Source: Dialister hominis (lineage in GTDB: Bacteria; Bacillota; Negativicutes; Veillonellales; Dialisteraceae). From it: 64,000 nt of DNA. Position numbers and translations under genes: made by a program. The stretch spans positions 540,001 to 604,000 of the forward strand of contig NZ_AP019697.1 in NCBI RefSeq assembly GCF_007164725.1, given 5' to 3'. This document shows, one piece after another, positions 1 through 9,703 of the stretch. Within the stretch, counting starts at the first letter, position 1; the number at the start of each line of letters is the position of its first letter. Under the pieces are notes generated by a model. It made no database searches. It was not told the DNA's origin and saw only the letters and a list, made by a program, of their open reading frames with translations.

Positions 1-628
<628 letters not shown>

Positions 629-706
629 AATTTCACAAAAGCACGACCGGCTTGAAAGAGCCTTCGGAACTTCTTCTGTATAGTTTTGAGAGAACAGACT
701 CTCAGA

Positions 707-822
707 TTCAGTGGTGATAGCTGTGAGGATACACCCGTACCCATGCCGAACACGGTAGTTAAGCTCACAAACGCCGAAAGTACTTGGCTGGAAGCGGCCT
801 GGGAGGATAGGAAGCTGCTGAT
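707..822 (+). rRNA. rrf: 5S ribosomal RNA
   Basis: The conserved 5S core CCCATGCCGAACACGG is at about 739-754, followed by GTTAAGCTC and the 3' strand GGGAGGATAGGAAGCTGC. It lies about 80 bp after the 23S end, as usual for a bacterial rrn operon. Ends were placed by comparison with the general 5S consensus and may be off by 1-3 bases. Its 3' third is the apparent parent of the repeat units that follow. Confidence 0.95.
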
Positions 823-828
823 TAACTA

Positions 829-864
829 AAAGGGCACTAACCAATATAGGTTAGTGCCCTTTTG
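829..864 (+). terminator. rrn operon intrinsic terminator
   Basis: A perfect 12-bp stem (AGGGCACTAACC at 831-842 with its complement at 849-860) closes an AATATA loop and is followed by TTTT. It is the strongest hairpin of the region and directly follows 5S. Confidence 0.93.
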
Positions 865-1025
865 CTTTATGTGTCATCTTGGCTGGAATGGCTGGGAGGA
901 ACAAGCAGAGCTGATTAACTAAAAGGGCGTTGGTCTTACGATCAGCGTCATTTTTATTTGCATGAATACCTGCTGCTTATCTTGGCTGGAATGGTGAACA
1001 ACAAGCAGAGCTGATTAATAAAAAA

Positions 1026-2487
1026 GGCTCTTCACGCTTTTTTGTGGGATAAAAATAATAACATATAAAATTGGCATTGAAAAAGAGCATTATCTACTCC
1101 AAAATGTAAGTTGCCTAAAACTACGCACGGAGGTCGAATAATGCTCTTTTATTACCATAATGAAATCACTTTTAATTGTCAATATTATCGCACAGAAAAT
1201 ATCACTAACCATCCAAATCCTCATTGCCATACCCGAGTTACCAGTCTACGGACTGCCAGAGATTTTTCCTGTCCGCACTGTCACTCCCGTATGTATAGTT
1301 ATGGGGCTTTTTCTGTACTCATCAAGGATTTTCCAGATCTTCCTAAGCAAAAGAAGTATATAGAGTTCTCGGGGCACAGATTCCGCTGCACATCCTGCGG
1401 GGAGACCATAACGGAAGATATCCCCTGCCAATGCCCTTTCACACGCGTTACTTGGGATATGGCCTTGTGGATTATCCATCTGCTTAAGTGTCATACATCC
1501 ATTTCTGCCATTTCGGCCATGCTCTCTGTACATTGGAGTGCCATACAGAAAATACAAAAGCATATCATGGATAAGGCGTTGGCTGCCTTTGAAACCTGCC
1601 TGAAGAAAAGTAACTATCGCCCACGGTATTTGGCCGTAGATGAGTTCGCTATCCATAAGGGCCATCGCTATGCCACCTGCGTTATGGATTTGGAAACGGG
1701 ATTCATCTTGTGGGCCGGCCTGGGCCGCTCCATGGCAGATTTTGAGCACTTCTTTAAGAGCATTGACCTTTCGCTTCTTTCCAGGCTAAAAGCGGTGGCC
1801 ATGGATATGAACGCATCCTTTAACAGGCTGTTCCAGAAATATTGTCCGAAGGTCCCCATCGTTTATGACCGGTACCATATGCAGGCACAGTTTGGGCGTG
1901 ATGTTATGGGAGCCGTGCGCCTGGAGGAAGCACAAAAGCATAGGCAGGAAGCAGAAGCATTAAAGGAATATACGAAAAAAACTAATAATCCAGAGCTCCA
2001 GAAGATGGCCAGGGAAAAGAGCCATGAAGAAAGGAAGCTTTATACCGAATTAAAGAAATCCCGATGGATACTGTTAAAGAAGGACGACCACCTGAATGAA
2101 AGGCAGAAAACTCATCTGTTGGATATCCTGAGCGAGCATAGGGATTTGGCGATTTGTTATGCCATGAAGCAGGAGATGACTCGTCTGTTCACATTGACTG
2201 ACTATGAAGAAGCTCTCGCCGGATGGACAAAATGGATTCAGGCTGGACTGGAGAGCGGGATTCCTGCCCTGGTAAAGTTTGCCCGGCAAAAGCAGAAGCG
2301 AATCAAGGGACTGGCTGCTCATGCCCTGTATCCTATCAATACGGGGAAGCTTGAAGGATTCAATAATAAGATCAAGGTACTAAAAAGAATCGGATATGGG
2401 TACCGAAACATGGATTATTTCTTTACCCTTATCCGATTCCATTCTTTACCTAAAAATTATTCATCCCCCAAATTTCCGTGAAGAGCC
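1026..2487 (+). mobile_element. ISL3-family insertion sequence, complete
   Basis: The terminal inverted repeats begin GGCTCTTCACG at 1026 and end CGTGAAGAGCC at 2487, and similarity continues inward for about 27 bp. An exact 8-bp direct repeat, ATAAAAAA, flanks the element (1018-1025 and 2488-2495). Eight base pairs is the usual target duplication of ISL3 elements. The single transposase gene runs into the right repeat. Removing the element and one target copy restores a terminator hairpin with its A-tract, so insertion was into a 5S-like repeat unit. Confidence 0.93.
1141..2481 (+). CDS. ISL3-family transposase
   Basis: This 446-residue DDE transposase moves the surrounding element by cutting and joining at its inverted repeats. 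N-terminal zinc-binding pairs are visible (CPHCHSR and CTSCGE), followed by a helix-turn-helix-like stretch. The catalytic acidic residues are probably those in AVDEFAIHKG, the VAMDMN / VYDRYH region, and TGKLEGFNNKIK near the C-terminus. The start was chosen at 1141 because GGAGG lies 7 bp upstream; an in-frame ATG at 1111 has no ribosome site. The stop codon lies within the right inverted repeat. The frame is open throughout, so the element may be active. Confidence 0.93.
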   Translation: MLFYYHNEITFNCQYYRTENITNHPNPHCHTRVTSLRTARDFSCPHCHSRMYSYGAFSVLIKDFPDLPKQKKYIEFSGHRFRCTSCGETITEDIPCQCPFTRVTWDMALWIIHLLKCHTSISAISAMLSVHWSAIQKIQKHIMDKALAAFETCLKKSNYRPRYLAVDEFAIHKGHRYATCVMDLETGFILWAGLGRSMADFEHFFKSIDLSLLSRLKAVAMDMNASFNRLFQKYCPKVPIVYDRYHMQAQFGRDVMGAVRLEEAQKHRQEAEALKEYTKKTNNPELQKMAREKSHEERKLYTELKKSRWILLKKDDHLNERQKTHLLDILSEHRDLAICYAMKQEMTRLFTLTDYEEALAGWTKWIQAGLESGIPALVKFARQKQKRIKGLAAHALYPINTGKLEGFNNKIKVLKRIGYGYRNMDYFFTLIRFHSLPKNYSSPKFP

Positions 2488-2918
2488 ATAAAAAAGGACG
2501 TCAATCATTACGATCGATGTCCTTTTTTGCTTTGTGTGAATAACCTGCTGCCTCATCTCGGTTGGAATGGAAGGGAGGAATAAGCAGAGCTGATTCAGCT
2601 AAATCCCATCAATCTTTACCGGTTGGTGGTTTTATTGCATGAATACCTGCTGAGTCCTCTTGGCTGGTATGGTGAAAAACATGCGGATTTGATAAGCGAA
2701 GGTATGTCAATCATTGCGATTGACTTTTTCATTTTATGTTTATATTATGTTCTGCACTATCATTGCTGAAATGGTTAATGGAAGAGACGGGGGATTAAGA
2801 GGGACGTCAATCGGCGTAATTCGTGTTCTTTATGTTCCCTTTTCTTTTATTATGCTGACATGGTAAACTATATGTAACATTGACTGAAAGATACGATAAA
2901 ACTATGGCAGGGGGATTT
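2488..2918. other. Gene-free stretch holding 5S-like repeat units and terminators
   Basis: No credible gene is visible. It holds the right part of repeat unit 2 and units 3-5. Hairpins with T-runs lie near 2497-2527, 2610-2636, 2705-2730 and 2800-2835. A promoter for the nitrilase gene is not obvious; the leader from 2852 is AT-rich. Confidence 0.7.
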
Positions 2919-3845
2919 ATGATGAAAGTAAAGGACGGACAATGCCGGGTGGCTGTGGTGCAGGCGGAGCCTGTGATGTTTGACAAGAAGGCCTGTCTTT
3001 CGAAGGCTTTATCGCTTTTGAAGAAGGCGGCTAAGGGCGGGGCGAATCTTGTTGTGTTTCCGGAGCTTTTTATTCCCGGTTATCCTTATGGAATGAATTT
3101 CGGCTTTTCTGTGGGACGTCGTACGGCTGATGGCAGGAAGGACTGGAAGCGTTATTCGGATGCATCCATTGTTGTGGGTGAGGAAGAGACGGAAGTGCTG
3201 AAGGAAGAGGCCAGGAAGCTTGGCGTGTATGTAAGCATCGGCATTTCGGAAAGGGATGCGGTGAACGGGACGCTTTATAATTCCAATCTTCTGATTTCCC
3301 CGGATGGTGAAGTCTTGACGCACAGGAAGCTCAAGCCTACGGGCTCGGAGCGTGTGGTCTGGGGCGATGCGAATGAGGGATATTTCCCTGTGATGGATAC
3401 GCCTTGGGGGCCGATCGGCTGCCTGATCTGCTGGGAGAGTTACGTGCCTCTTGCAAGGACGGCGCTGTATCAGAAGGGGATTACGATCTATATTTCCTGC
3501 AATACGAATGACAATGCGGAATGGCAGCATACGATCCGTCATATTGCACTGGAAGGACGCTGTTTTGTCATCAACTGCGATATGCTGATTACAAAGGATT
3601 CTTATCCGGGGGATCTTGCAACGGCTCCGGAGAAGGATGCTGTTTCCAAGGGTATCGTATGCCGCGGAGGAAGCTGTGTGATCGATCCTTATGGTCATGA
3701 TATTTCTGAGACGGTATGGGATATGGAGCGTATTATTTACGCGGATTTGGACATGGAGGACGCTGCGGCTGCCAAGATGGAATTTGATCCCTGCGGTCAT
3801 TATGCAAGAAATGATGTCCTCTCACTTCATGTGGACGACAAATAA
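2919..3845 (+). CDS. Nitrilase-family carbon-nitrogen hydrolase
   Basis: A soluble enzyme of about 308 residues in the nitrilase superfamily, which hydrolyses nitriles or amides through a Glu-Lys-Cys triad. The triad is visible: Glu in VVFPELFIPGYPYG near residue 49, Lys in HRKLKPTGSE near 132, and Cys in CLICWESYVPLAR near 166. The CWE(S/N)YxPLAR signature favours a true nitrilase (branch 1) over an amidase, but the substrate cannot be read. The start at 2919 (or the adjacent ATG at 2922) has AGGGGG just upstream; an ATG at 2880 lacks a ribosome site. It is monocistronic, with its own terminator, and follows the rRNA repeat array. Confidence 0.88.
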   Translation: MMKVKDGQCRVAVVQAEPVMFDKKACLSKALSLLKKAAKGGANLVVFPELFIPGYPYGMNFGFSVGRRTADGRKDWKRYSDASIVVGEEETEVLKEEARKLGVYVSIGISERDAVNGTLYNSNLLISPDGEVLTHRKLKPTGSERVVWGDANEGYFPVMDTPWGPIGCLICWESYVPLARTALYQKGITIYISCNTNDNAEWQHTIRHIALEGRCFVINCDMLITKDSYPGDLATAPEKDAVSKGIVCRGGSCVIDPYGHDISETVWDMERIIYADLDMEDAAAAKMEFDPCGHYARNDVLSLHVDDK

Positions 3846-3861
3846 TCAATAAAAGTGCAGG

Positions 3862-3903
3862 CGGATGGATATGTCCCGGTTCGGGATATTCCATCCGTTT
3901 TTC
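3862..3903 (+). terminator. Terminator after nitrilase gene
   Basis: CGGATGGA (3862-3869) pairs with TCCATCCG (3890-3897) around a second stem closed by a GTTC loop, followed by a T-rich run. Confidence 0.85.
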
Positions 3904-3956
3904 ATTTATTTAGGTTTTGTTTTCTGTTACAATAAGGTAGACATGAATGAATTTGG

Positions 3957-3980
3957 ATCCGGGCATGCCTGGATTTTTTC
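3957..3980 (+). terminator. Second terminator-like hairpin, in the presumed leader of the RND locus
   Basis: ATCCGGG pairs with CCTGGAT around a CATG loop and is followed by six T residues. A TACAAT -10-like box lies just upstream at 3928-3933. If that promoter is used, the hairpin sits in the mRNA leader and could attenuate the efflux genes. It may instead be a backup terminator for the nitrilase gene. Confidence 0.5.
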
Positions 3981-4061
3981 TATTGGAATCAATAGTCTGA
4001 TGATCCCTGCCTGATGAATTGAAGGCAGGAGACACGGACAGACAGAGTCAGGGGTGGGAAT

Positions 4062-5284
4062 ATGTTGATAGGAAATGCAAGGAAGAAGGCAGGAATAGCG
4101 GCAGCTGTGATTCTTTTCGGAATCATGGGTCTGACGGCCGGATGCGGCACGACGGCGCAGAAAAGCAATGCTGTTTCTGTCAAGACGATGAAGGTGCTCC
4201 AGCAGGATGTATCTGTTTCCCATGATTATTCAGGGGAAGTACAATCGACGGATGCGGTAGCCATCAAGCCAAGGGTTTCCGGTTCTATTGTGGAAAAGTA
4301 TTTTACCAGCGGGCAGGCTGTCCAGAAGGGGCAGCCGCTTTATAAGATCGACAGATCGACGATCGTCAGTATTCGTCCCAGGTACTTTCTGCAAGGTCGA
4401 ATGTGGATAAGGCCAGGACGGCTTACAACAATTCCCTGATTGATCTTCAGCGCTATGAAAAGCTGGAGGCTTCGGGTGCGATTGCAGAGCAGACGCTCAC
4501 GACGCAGAGAGCCACGGTGGAAACAAACCGTTCTGAATATGAAGATATGCAGGCACTTTTGCAGGAGGCAGAGGAGAATCTGGATGATACTGTCGTCCGT
4601 TCTCCAATGTCAGGAAAGCTTTCTGTCGATGATGTGGCGGCAGGGACGTATGTGACGTCGGGATCGACGCAGCTCGTATCTGTCGGCACAATCAATCCGG
4701 TCTATGTCTCTTTCTCTGTCAGTGAAAATGAATTCCTGAATTTCAGAGAAAACGGACGCAAGCCGAAGGAAAGCGATGCAGCAAGCAGTGAATTTGTTCC
4801 GCCGACGGCAACGCTCACGCTCAGCAATGGTTCCAAGTATGCGGAAACAAGCACGACATATATTGCTGACCGCCAGCTCAATCAGTCCACTGGTACGCTC
4901 ACAGTCAAAGCTCTCTTCAATAATGACAATCATCTCCTGCTTCCAGGCATGTTTGCCAAGATTACGATTGAGGGCCAGCCGCAGAAGGATGCACTTCTCG
5001 TTCCGCAAAGAGCAGTGCAGCAGGTTCTCAACAAGTCCTTTGTCATCGTCGTGGGGCCGGACAACAAGTCTGTTTCCAAGATCGTAGAGCTTGGCGATGA
5101 AGTGGGAAGCTACTATGTCGTCAAGAGCGGTCTTACCAAGGATGATAATGTCGTAGTAGAAGGTCTGACGAATCTGAAGGAAGGACAGGCTCTGAATCCT
5201 ACGGAAACGAATGCGCAGGAACTGGGGCTGTCCCTGACGACAAGCACGACGCCGTCTTATGCCGTTACCTCCCAGCAGTCATAA
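4062..5284 (+). pseudogene. RND efflux periplasmic adaptor (AcrA/MexA family), frameshifted
   Basis: The adaptor would link an RND pump to an outer-membrane channel. The first frame (4062-4439) encodes a lipoprotein signal (LTAGC lipobox near residue 27) and the first lipoyl half (SGEVQSTDAVAIKPRVSG). The second frame (about 4354-5284) encodes the coiled hairpin, second lipoyl half (VRSPMSGKLS) and beta-barrel domains. Sense is lost at GATCGACA/GATCGACG (4346-4361), an imperfect 8-bp tandem duplication. Removing one 8-bp copy restores a normal adaptor of about 404 residues reading KIDDRQYSSQV. It may be a true mutation, a reversible slippage switch or an assembly error. The RND pump gene follows 12 bp downstream. 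Confidence 0.85.
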
Positions 5285-5296
5285 AGGAGGCCGGTT

Positions 5297-8200
5297 ATGT
5301 CTAAATTCTTTATCAGGCGTCCAATCTTTGCGATTGTCATTTCGCTGATTATCGTACTCCTCGGCCTGATCTCGCTTTCGACACTGCCAATTGCGCAGTA
5401 TCCGCAGATTTCTCCGCCGACGATACGTCTCAGCGCCAATTATACGGGTGCCAACGCAAGCATCGTCAATCAGACGGTCGCGCAGGTCATTGAAGACCAG
5501 CTGAACGGCGTTGAAAATATGGACTACATGTCTTCGACGTCAAGCAACAGCGGTTCTTACAGCCTCTCGATTGTCTTTGACCTCGATTCTGACGGGGATA
5601 CGGATTCCGTCAATGTACAGAACAGTGCCAATCTGGCCAAGAACAGCCTGCCTTCCGAGGTCCAGCAGACGGGCCTTACTGTCAGGAAAGCATCCGGCGA
5701 TATGGTGCTGATGGTCAATCTGTATTCGCCAAAGGGTACATATGACCAGGCCTTCCTTAAGAATTACGCAGATATTTACCTTCTGGATAAACTGCAGCGT
5801 GTAAACGGCGTAGGCAATGTCAATACATTCGGTTCCAGCTATGCCATGAGAATCTGGCTGAATCCGGACAAGCTCGCTGAAAGAGGGCTGACGGTGGCAG
5901 ACGTCACATCTGCCATCAAGGAGCAGAACGTGTCCGCTCCTGCCGGTACGATCGGTGCCCAGCCGGCACCGGCTACGCAGGAAAAGCAGTACAGTGCCAA
6001 GGTGGAAGGGCGTCTCACGACACCGGAACAGTTCGGGAATATCATCCTGAAGTCTGCTTCCAATGGCCAGTTTGTCCATTTGCAGGATGTTGCCACGATT
6101 GAAAGAGGCACGCAGAATGAAAGCAATAATTCGAAGATCAACGGGAAGTCGGGGATCGGGTTTGGCGTACAGCTGACCAATGATGCGAATACTCTTGATA
6201 CTGTCACGCAGGTCAAGCAGATTCTTTCGGAGGCCAAGGACAGTTTCCCGCCGGATCTTGATTACATTATCGTCATGGATAATACGTCGTTCATCAATGC
6301 ATCCATAGATGAAGTCAAGGCTACATTCATTGAATCTTTGATTCTTGTCGTTCTCGTCGTATTCCTCTTCCTGCAGAAGTGGAGGACGACGCTGATCCCG
6401 GTCCTCGCAGTGCCGGTTTCCATTATCGGTACGTTTGCTTCTTTCGTTCTTCTTGATTTCTCCATCAATACGCTGACACTCTTTGCGATGGTCCTGGCAA
6501 TCGGCATGGTCGTCGATGATGCGATTGTCGTCATTGAAAACGTTGAAGAGCACATGGAAAGGGAGGAACTCGATCCAAAGGCTGCGACGGAAGCGGCTAT
6601 GGATGAAGTACAGGGGCCGATTGTCGCAATGACGGCAGTCCTGGCATCCATCTTCATTCCGGTTGCCTTCCTTGGCGGCATCACGGGCGTCCTTTACAAG
6701 CAGTTTGCCGTGACGATTACGATATCGATTGCAATTTCCGCATTTGTTGCACTGACGCTGACGCCTGCCCTCTGCGGGCTTCTCCTGAAGCCGGGCGATA
6801 CAGGTTTCAGGCATGGCCCGCTTGCCGCATTCTTCCATAAGTTCAATTCTTCTTTCGACCATATACGCGAAGGCTATACGAAGAAGGTTGACTGGATGAT
6901 TCATCATCTGAAGTTTGCAGGCATTTTCCTCGTCGTCATATGCGTCCTCATGGGTGCTTTCTACAAGATTCTTCCTTCGACCTTTGTTCCGTCTGAAGAT
7001 CAGGGATTCTTCATGGCAAGCATCAAGATGCCGGAAGGGACGTCCCTCAATCAGACAATCAAGACAGTCGATGCCATGGCGGCTGAAACGAAGACGATTC
7101 CAGGCGTCAAGGATGTCATGACAAATGCAGGCGGATCCAGTTCGAATACAGGAAATCTTTACGGTTCTCTGGATAACTGGGATCAGCGGACTGCATCGGC
7201 CGAAAGTGTCACGTCCATTATTACCCAGTTCAACATGATGGCGGCAAAGGATCATCCGGAAGCCAGCATTTATGCATTCAATGTGTCCTCGCTCCCGGGC
7301 CTTGGCATGGAAGGCGGCTGGAGCATGCAGCTGCAGGATAATCTGGGCCTTTCGGATACGGAACTCAGCGATCTGGCGGCCAAGGCTGTCGCAGCCTGCA
7401 ACGCGCGTCCTGAGCTCATGAGTACAAGAAGCGACTACAGTGCTGATACGCCAAGCTATGAATTCTCTGTCGACCGTGAGAAGGTCAAGAGTCTTGGCAT
7501 CAATTTGTCAGATGTATTTACGGCCCTTCAGGTCAACTTCGGCGGTACGCAGGTCAATGATTTCAATCAGTTCGGCCGTACGTACAAAGTCATCGTACAG
7601 GCAGGCACGCAGTACCGCTCCCAGGCGGATTCCCTGAAGTTCATTTCCGTTAAGACTTCCAGCGGCGATATGGTTCCGCTTGATACCATCCTGACGAAAT
7701 CCATTACGACAGCGCCTTCTTCCATCACGCGTTTCAATGGTGTAAGAAGTATTGCCATCCAGGGCAGTGCCGCTTCCGGCTACAGCTCCGGCGAAGCCAT
7801 GGAAGCGGCTAAGGAAGCTGTCCTTTTCGTCGCTCCTGCAGGGGAGACAATCGAATGGTCCGGCCAGAGCCGCGAGGAAAATAACTCCTCTAGCTCAACG
7901 ATGAAGACACTTGCCATGGCGCTTGTCTTTGCTTTCCTCTGCCTGGCAGCTCTCTATGAAAGCTGGTCAGTCCCGTTTGCCGTACTCTTTACCGTACCGA
8001 CGGGTATTTTCGGAGCGCTCTTCTCTGAATATGCCATCAATAAAATGGCAGCGCTTCTCGGATCGACCAGTGATGGTTTCCAGAACAGCGTTTACATGCA
8101 GATCGGCATTATCATGATCATCGGTCTGGCGGCAAAGAATGCCATCCTGATCGTTGAATTTGCCAAGGAACGTGTCGATAACGGCATGGATCCGCTGGAG

Positions 8201-8476
8201 GCTGCAGTGGAGGCATCCCGTCTCCGTTTCCGTCCGATCCTCATGACAGCCTTCACCTCCATCATCGGCTGCCTGCCGCTGGCGCTTGCAACCGGTGCGG
8301 GCGCAGGGGCCAGATGCGGCATGGGTGTTGCCGTCGTAGGAGGTATGACATTTGCTACGTTATTCGGGCTCTTCCTGATCCCGGCATTCTATATCGTAAC
8401 GGAGAAAGCAGCTGCTGCCATCCGCAGTTCAAAACTTGGCGGAGGCATCAAGCCGTATTTCAAAAAGCAGAAGTAA
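5297..8476 (+). CDS. RND multidrug efflux inner-membrane transporter (HAE1/AcrB family)
   Basis: This 1059-residue proton-driven pump captures hydrophobic drugs from the periplasm or inner membrane and needs an adaptor and an outer-membrane channel. The family start SKFFIRRPIFAIVIS is present. The paired intramembrane aspartates (MVVDDAIVVIENVEEHM in TM4) and the TM10 lysine (GLAAKNAILIVEFA) that form the proton relay are intact. Twelve TM segments and two large periplasmic loops fit full family length. GGAGG precedes the start, 12 bp after the adaptor stop. No TolC-like gene is in the window. If the adaptor is truly broken, this pump would need a partner from elsewhere. Confidence 0.95.
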   Translation: MSKFFIRRPIFAIVISLIIVLLGLISLSTLPIAQYPQISPPTIRLSANYTGANASIVNQTVAQVIEDQLNGVENMDYMSSTSSNSGSYSLSIVFDLDSDGDTDSVNVQNSANLAKNSLPSEVQQTGLTVRKASGDMVLMVNLYSPKGTYDQAFLKNYADIYLLDKLQRVNGVGNVNTFGSSYAMRIWLNPDKLAERGLTVADVTSAIKEQNVSAPAGTIGAQPAPATQEKQYSAKVEGRLTTPEQFGNIILKSASNGQFVHLQDVATIERGTQNESNNSKINGKSGIGFGVQLTNDANTLDTVTQVKQILSEAKDSFPPDLDYIIVMDNTSFINASIDEVKATFIESLILVVLVVFLFLQKWRTTLIPVLAVPVSIIGTFASFVLLDFSINTLTLFAMVLAIGMVVDDAIVVIENVEEHMEREELDPKAATEAAMDEVQGPIVAMTAVLASIFIPVAFLGGITGVLYKQFAVTITISIAISAFVALTLTPALCGLLLKPGDTGFRHGPLAAFFHKFNSSFDHIREGYTKKVDWMIHHLKFAGIFLVVICVLMGAFYKILPSTFVPSEDQGFFMASIKMPEGTSLNQTIKTVDAMAAETKTIPGVKDVMTNAGGSSSNTGNLYGSLDNWDQRTASAESVTSIITQFNMMAAKDHPEASIYAFNVSSLPGLGMEGGWSMQLQDNLGLSDTELSDLAAKAVAACNARPELMSTRSDYSADTPSYEFSVDREKVKSLGINLSDVFTALQVNFGGTQVNDFNQFGRTYKVIVQAGTQYRSQADSLKFISVKTSSGDMVPLDTILTKSITTAPSSITRFNGVRSIAIQGSAASGYSSGEAMEAAKEAVLFVAPAGETIEWSGQSREENNSSSSTMKTLAMALVFAFLCLAALYESWSVPFAVLFTVPTGIFGALFSEYAINKMAALLGSTSDGFQNSVYMQIGIIMIIGLAAKNAILIVEFAKERVDNGMDPLEAAVEASRLRFRPILMTAFTSIIGCLPLALATGAGAGARCGMGVAVVGGMTFATLFGLFLIPAFYIVTEKAAAAIRSSKLGGGIKPYFKKQK

Positions 8477-8483
8477 GTTGATG

Positions 8484-8516
8484 AAAAGAGGGGCTGACAA
8501 GAGCTCCTCTTTTTCT
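8484..8516 (+). terminator. Terminator after RND pump gene
   Basis: AAAGAGG-GGCT pairs with AGCTCCTCTTT, with a short bulge, and is followed by TTTTTCT. Confidence 0.75.
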
Positions 8517-8669
8517 ATTGGAATATTCCATGGGAACCGCGCATAATGGTACAATAAAGAAATAAGCATAAACCGGGATTCTCTGCGCTTTGCCAGGAAA
8601 GAGGTAAAATGATTCATCCGGATGGCAGGAGCGGCAGGAAGGCCCGTTTAAATTGAAAGAGAGAAAAGT

Positions 8670-9632
8670 ATGAAAGAATTCAGGGTCCGCGAATCGGAAG
8701 CAGGGCAGAGTGTATGGAAATACATCACGAAATTGATGCCCGGTGCATCAGCCAGTCTTCTGCGGAAGAGTCTTCGAAAGAAAAATATTACACTGAACGA
8801 CAGGAAGCTTGAAGGAAAGGAAAAAATCCAGGCAGGGGACAGCATTAAAATCTGGTTCTCCGATGAAACGATAGACAAGTTCATGGGAAAAGAAGAAAAG
8901 GTCCCGGAAAGGAAAGCTGACGGGGATGAACTCTCCGGAAGAATCGTCTATGAAGATCATGATGTGCTTCTTGTCAACAAGCCGGCAGGGCTTCTGACGC
9001 AGGGGGATGCATCCGGGGAAAAATCATTGAATGATGAAATCCTTGCGTACCTGAAGGATGAAGTGACGCCTGTTTTCAAGCCGTCCGTCTGCAACCGCCT
9101 CGACAGGAATACGAGCGGCCTTGTCATTGCAGGAAAGAATATCCATGCCCTGCAGGCCATGAATGAAATCATCCAGAAGCGTGATGTGAGAAAGATCTAC
9201 ACAGCCCTTGTTTACGGAGAAATGAAGGGGAAGGGAAAGCTGGAAGGCTATCTTAAGAAGGATCATGAGGATAACCAGGTACGCCTCGTGAAGAAATCAG
9301 AAGATGCGCAGCATATTGAAATCCTCTATGAAGCCGAAGAAACGTATCGCAAAGAGGGAATTACCTTCACGCGCGTAGAAATCGAGCTCCTGACAGGACG
9401 TTCCCATCAGATCCGCGTGCAGATGGCAGGAGAAGGTCATCCGCTCCTGGGGGATAAGAAGTACGAAACAAAGGAGAGCATCGAAGCGTCAAGGGAACTT
9501 GGCATCAAAAGGCAGATGCTTCATGCAGGACTGCTATCATTTCCTGCCTTTGAAGAAGGCTTTGAAGGCGTTTCAGGGAAATCCTTCCGCGCGCCGCTTC
9601 CAGAAGATATGGAAAAACTCATTCAGAAATAA
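8670..9632 (+). CDS. RluA-family 23S rRNA pseudouridine synthase
   Basis: A 320-residue cytoplasmic enzyme that isomerises uridine to pseudouridine in RNA, most likely 23S rRNA (RluC/RluD group). An N-terminal S4 RNA-binding domain covers roughly residues 12-75. The catalytic domain carries NRLDRNTSGLVIAGKN, whose Asp is the family nucleophile, and GRSHQIRVQM near residue 250. The ribosome site is GAAAGAGAG. The gene stands alone and faces the dehydrogenase gene across a shared terminator. The exact uridine modified cannot be read. Confidence 0.92.
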   Translation: MKEFRVRESEAGQSVWKYITKLMPGASASLLRKSLRKKNITLNDRKLEGKEKIQAGDSIKIWFSDETIDKFMGKEEKVPERKADGDELSGRIVYEDHDVLLVNKPAGLLTQGDASGEKSLNDEILAYLKDEVTPVFKPSVCNRLDRNTSGLVIAGKNIHALQAMNEIIQKRDVRKIYTALVYGEMKGKGKLEGYLKKDHEDNQVRLVKKSEDAQHIEILYEAEETYRKEGITFTRVEIELLTGRSHQIRVQMAGEGHPLLGDKKYETKESIEASRELGIKRQMLHAGLLSFPAFEEGFEGVSGKSFRAPLPEDMEKLIQK

Positions 9633-9654
9633 ATACATGGAGTGTACATACAAA

Positions 9655-9692
9655 AAGACCCTGTCATGCCAGGCGGCATGCAGGGCCTTTCA
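9655..9692. terminator. Bidirectional terminator between convergent genes
   Basis: CCCTGTCATGCC pairs with GGCATGCAGGG around AGGC, with an A-run on the left and a T-run on the right, so it serves both 8670-9632 and the minus-strand gene at 9704-10648. Confidence 0.85.
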
Positions 9693-9703
9693 TTTATATT
9701 GCA

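Larger units (their letters stand above)
783..2872 (+). repeat. Degenerate ~100-bp tandem array derived from the 5S 3' tail plus terminator
   Basis: Unit 0 is the genuine 5S tail (783-876). Copies begin at about 877, 980, 2556, 2658 and 2760, with a trace at 2852. Each starts with a TCTTGGCTGGAATGG-like box, then AAGCAGAGCTGATTAA, then a hairpin with a T-run. Spacing is 92-106 bp once the ISL3 insertion (1026-2487) is removed from unit 2. The boxes decay with distance from 5S. The hairpin sequences differ between units, but most still pair with G-U wobbles: GCGTTGGTC with GATCAGCGT in unit 1, GTCAATC with GATTGAC in unit 4. Confidence 0.8.

Noticed and set aside
5540-7255. Long minus-strand open frame (571 codons) inside the RND pump gene
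   Set aside because: It is the antisense shadow of a strongly conserved gene; composition is unlike a real protein and no ribosome site is present.
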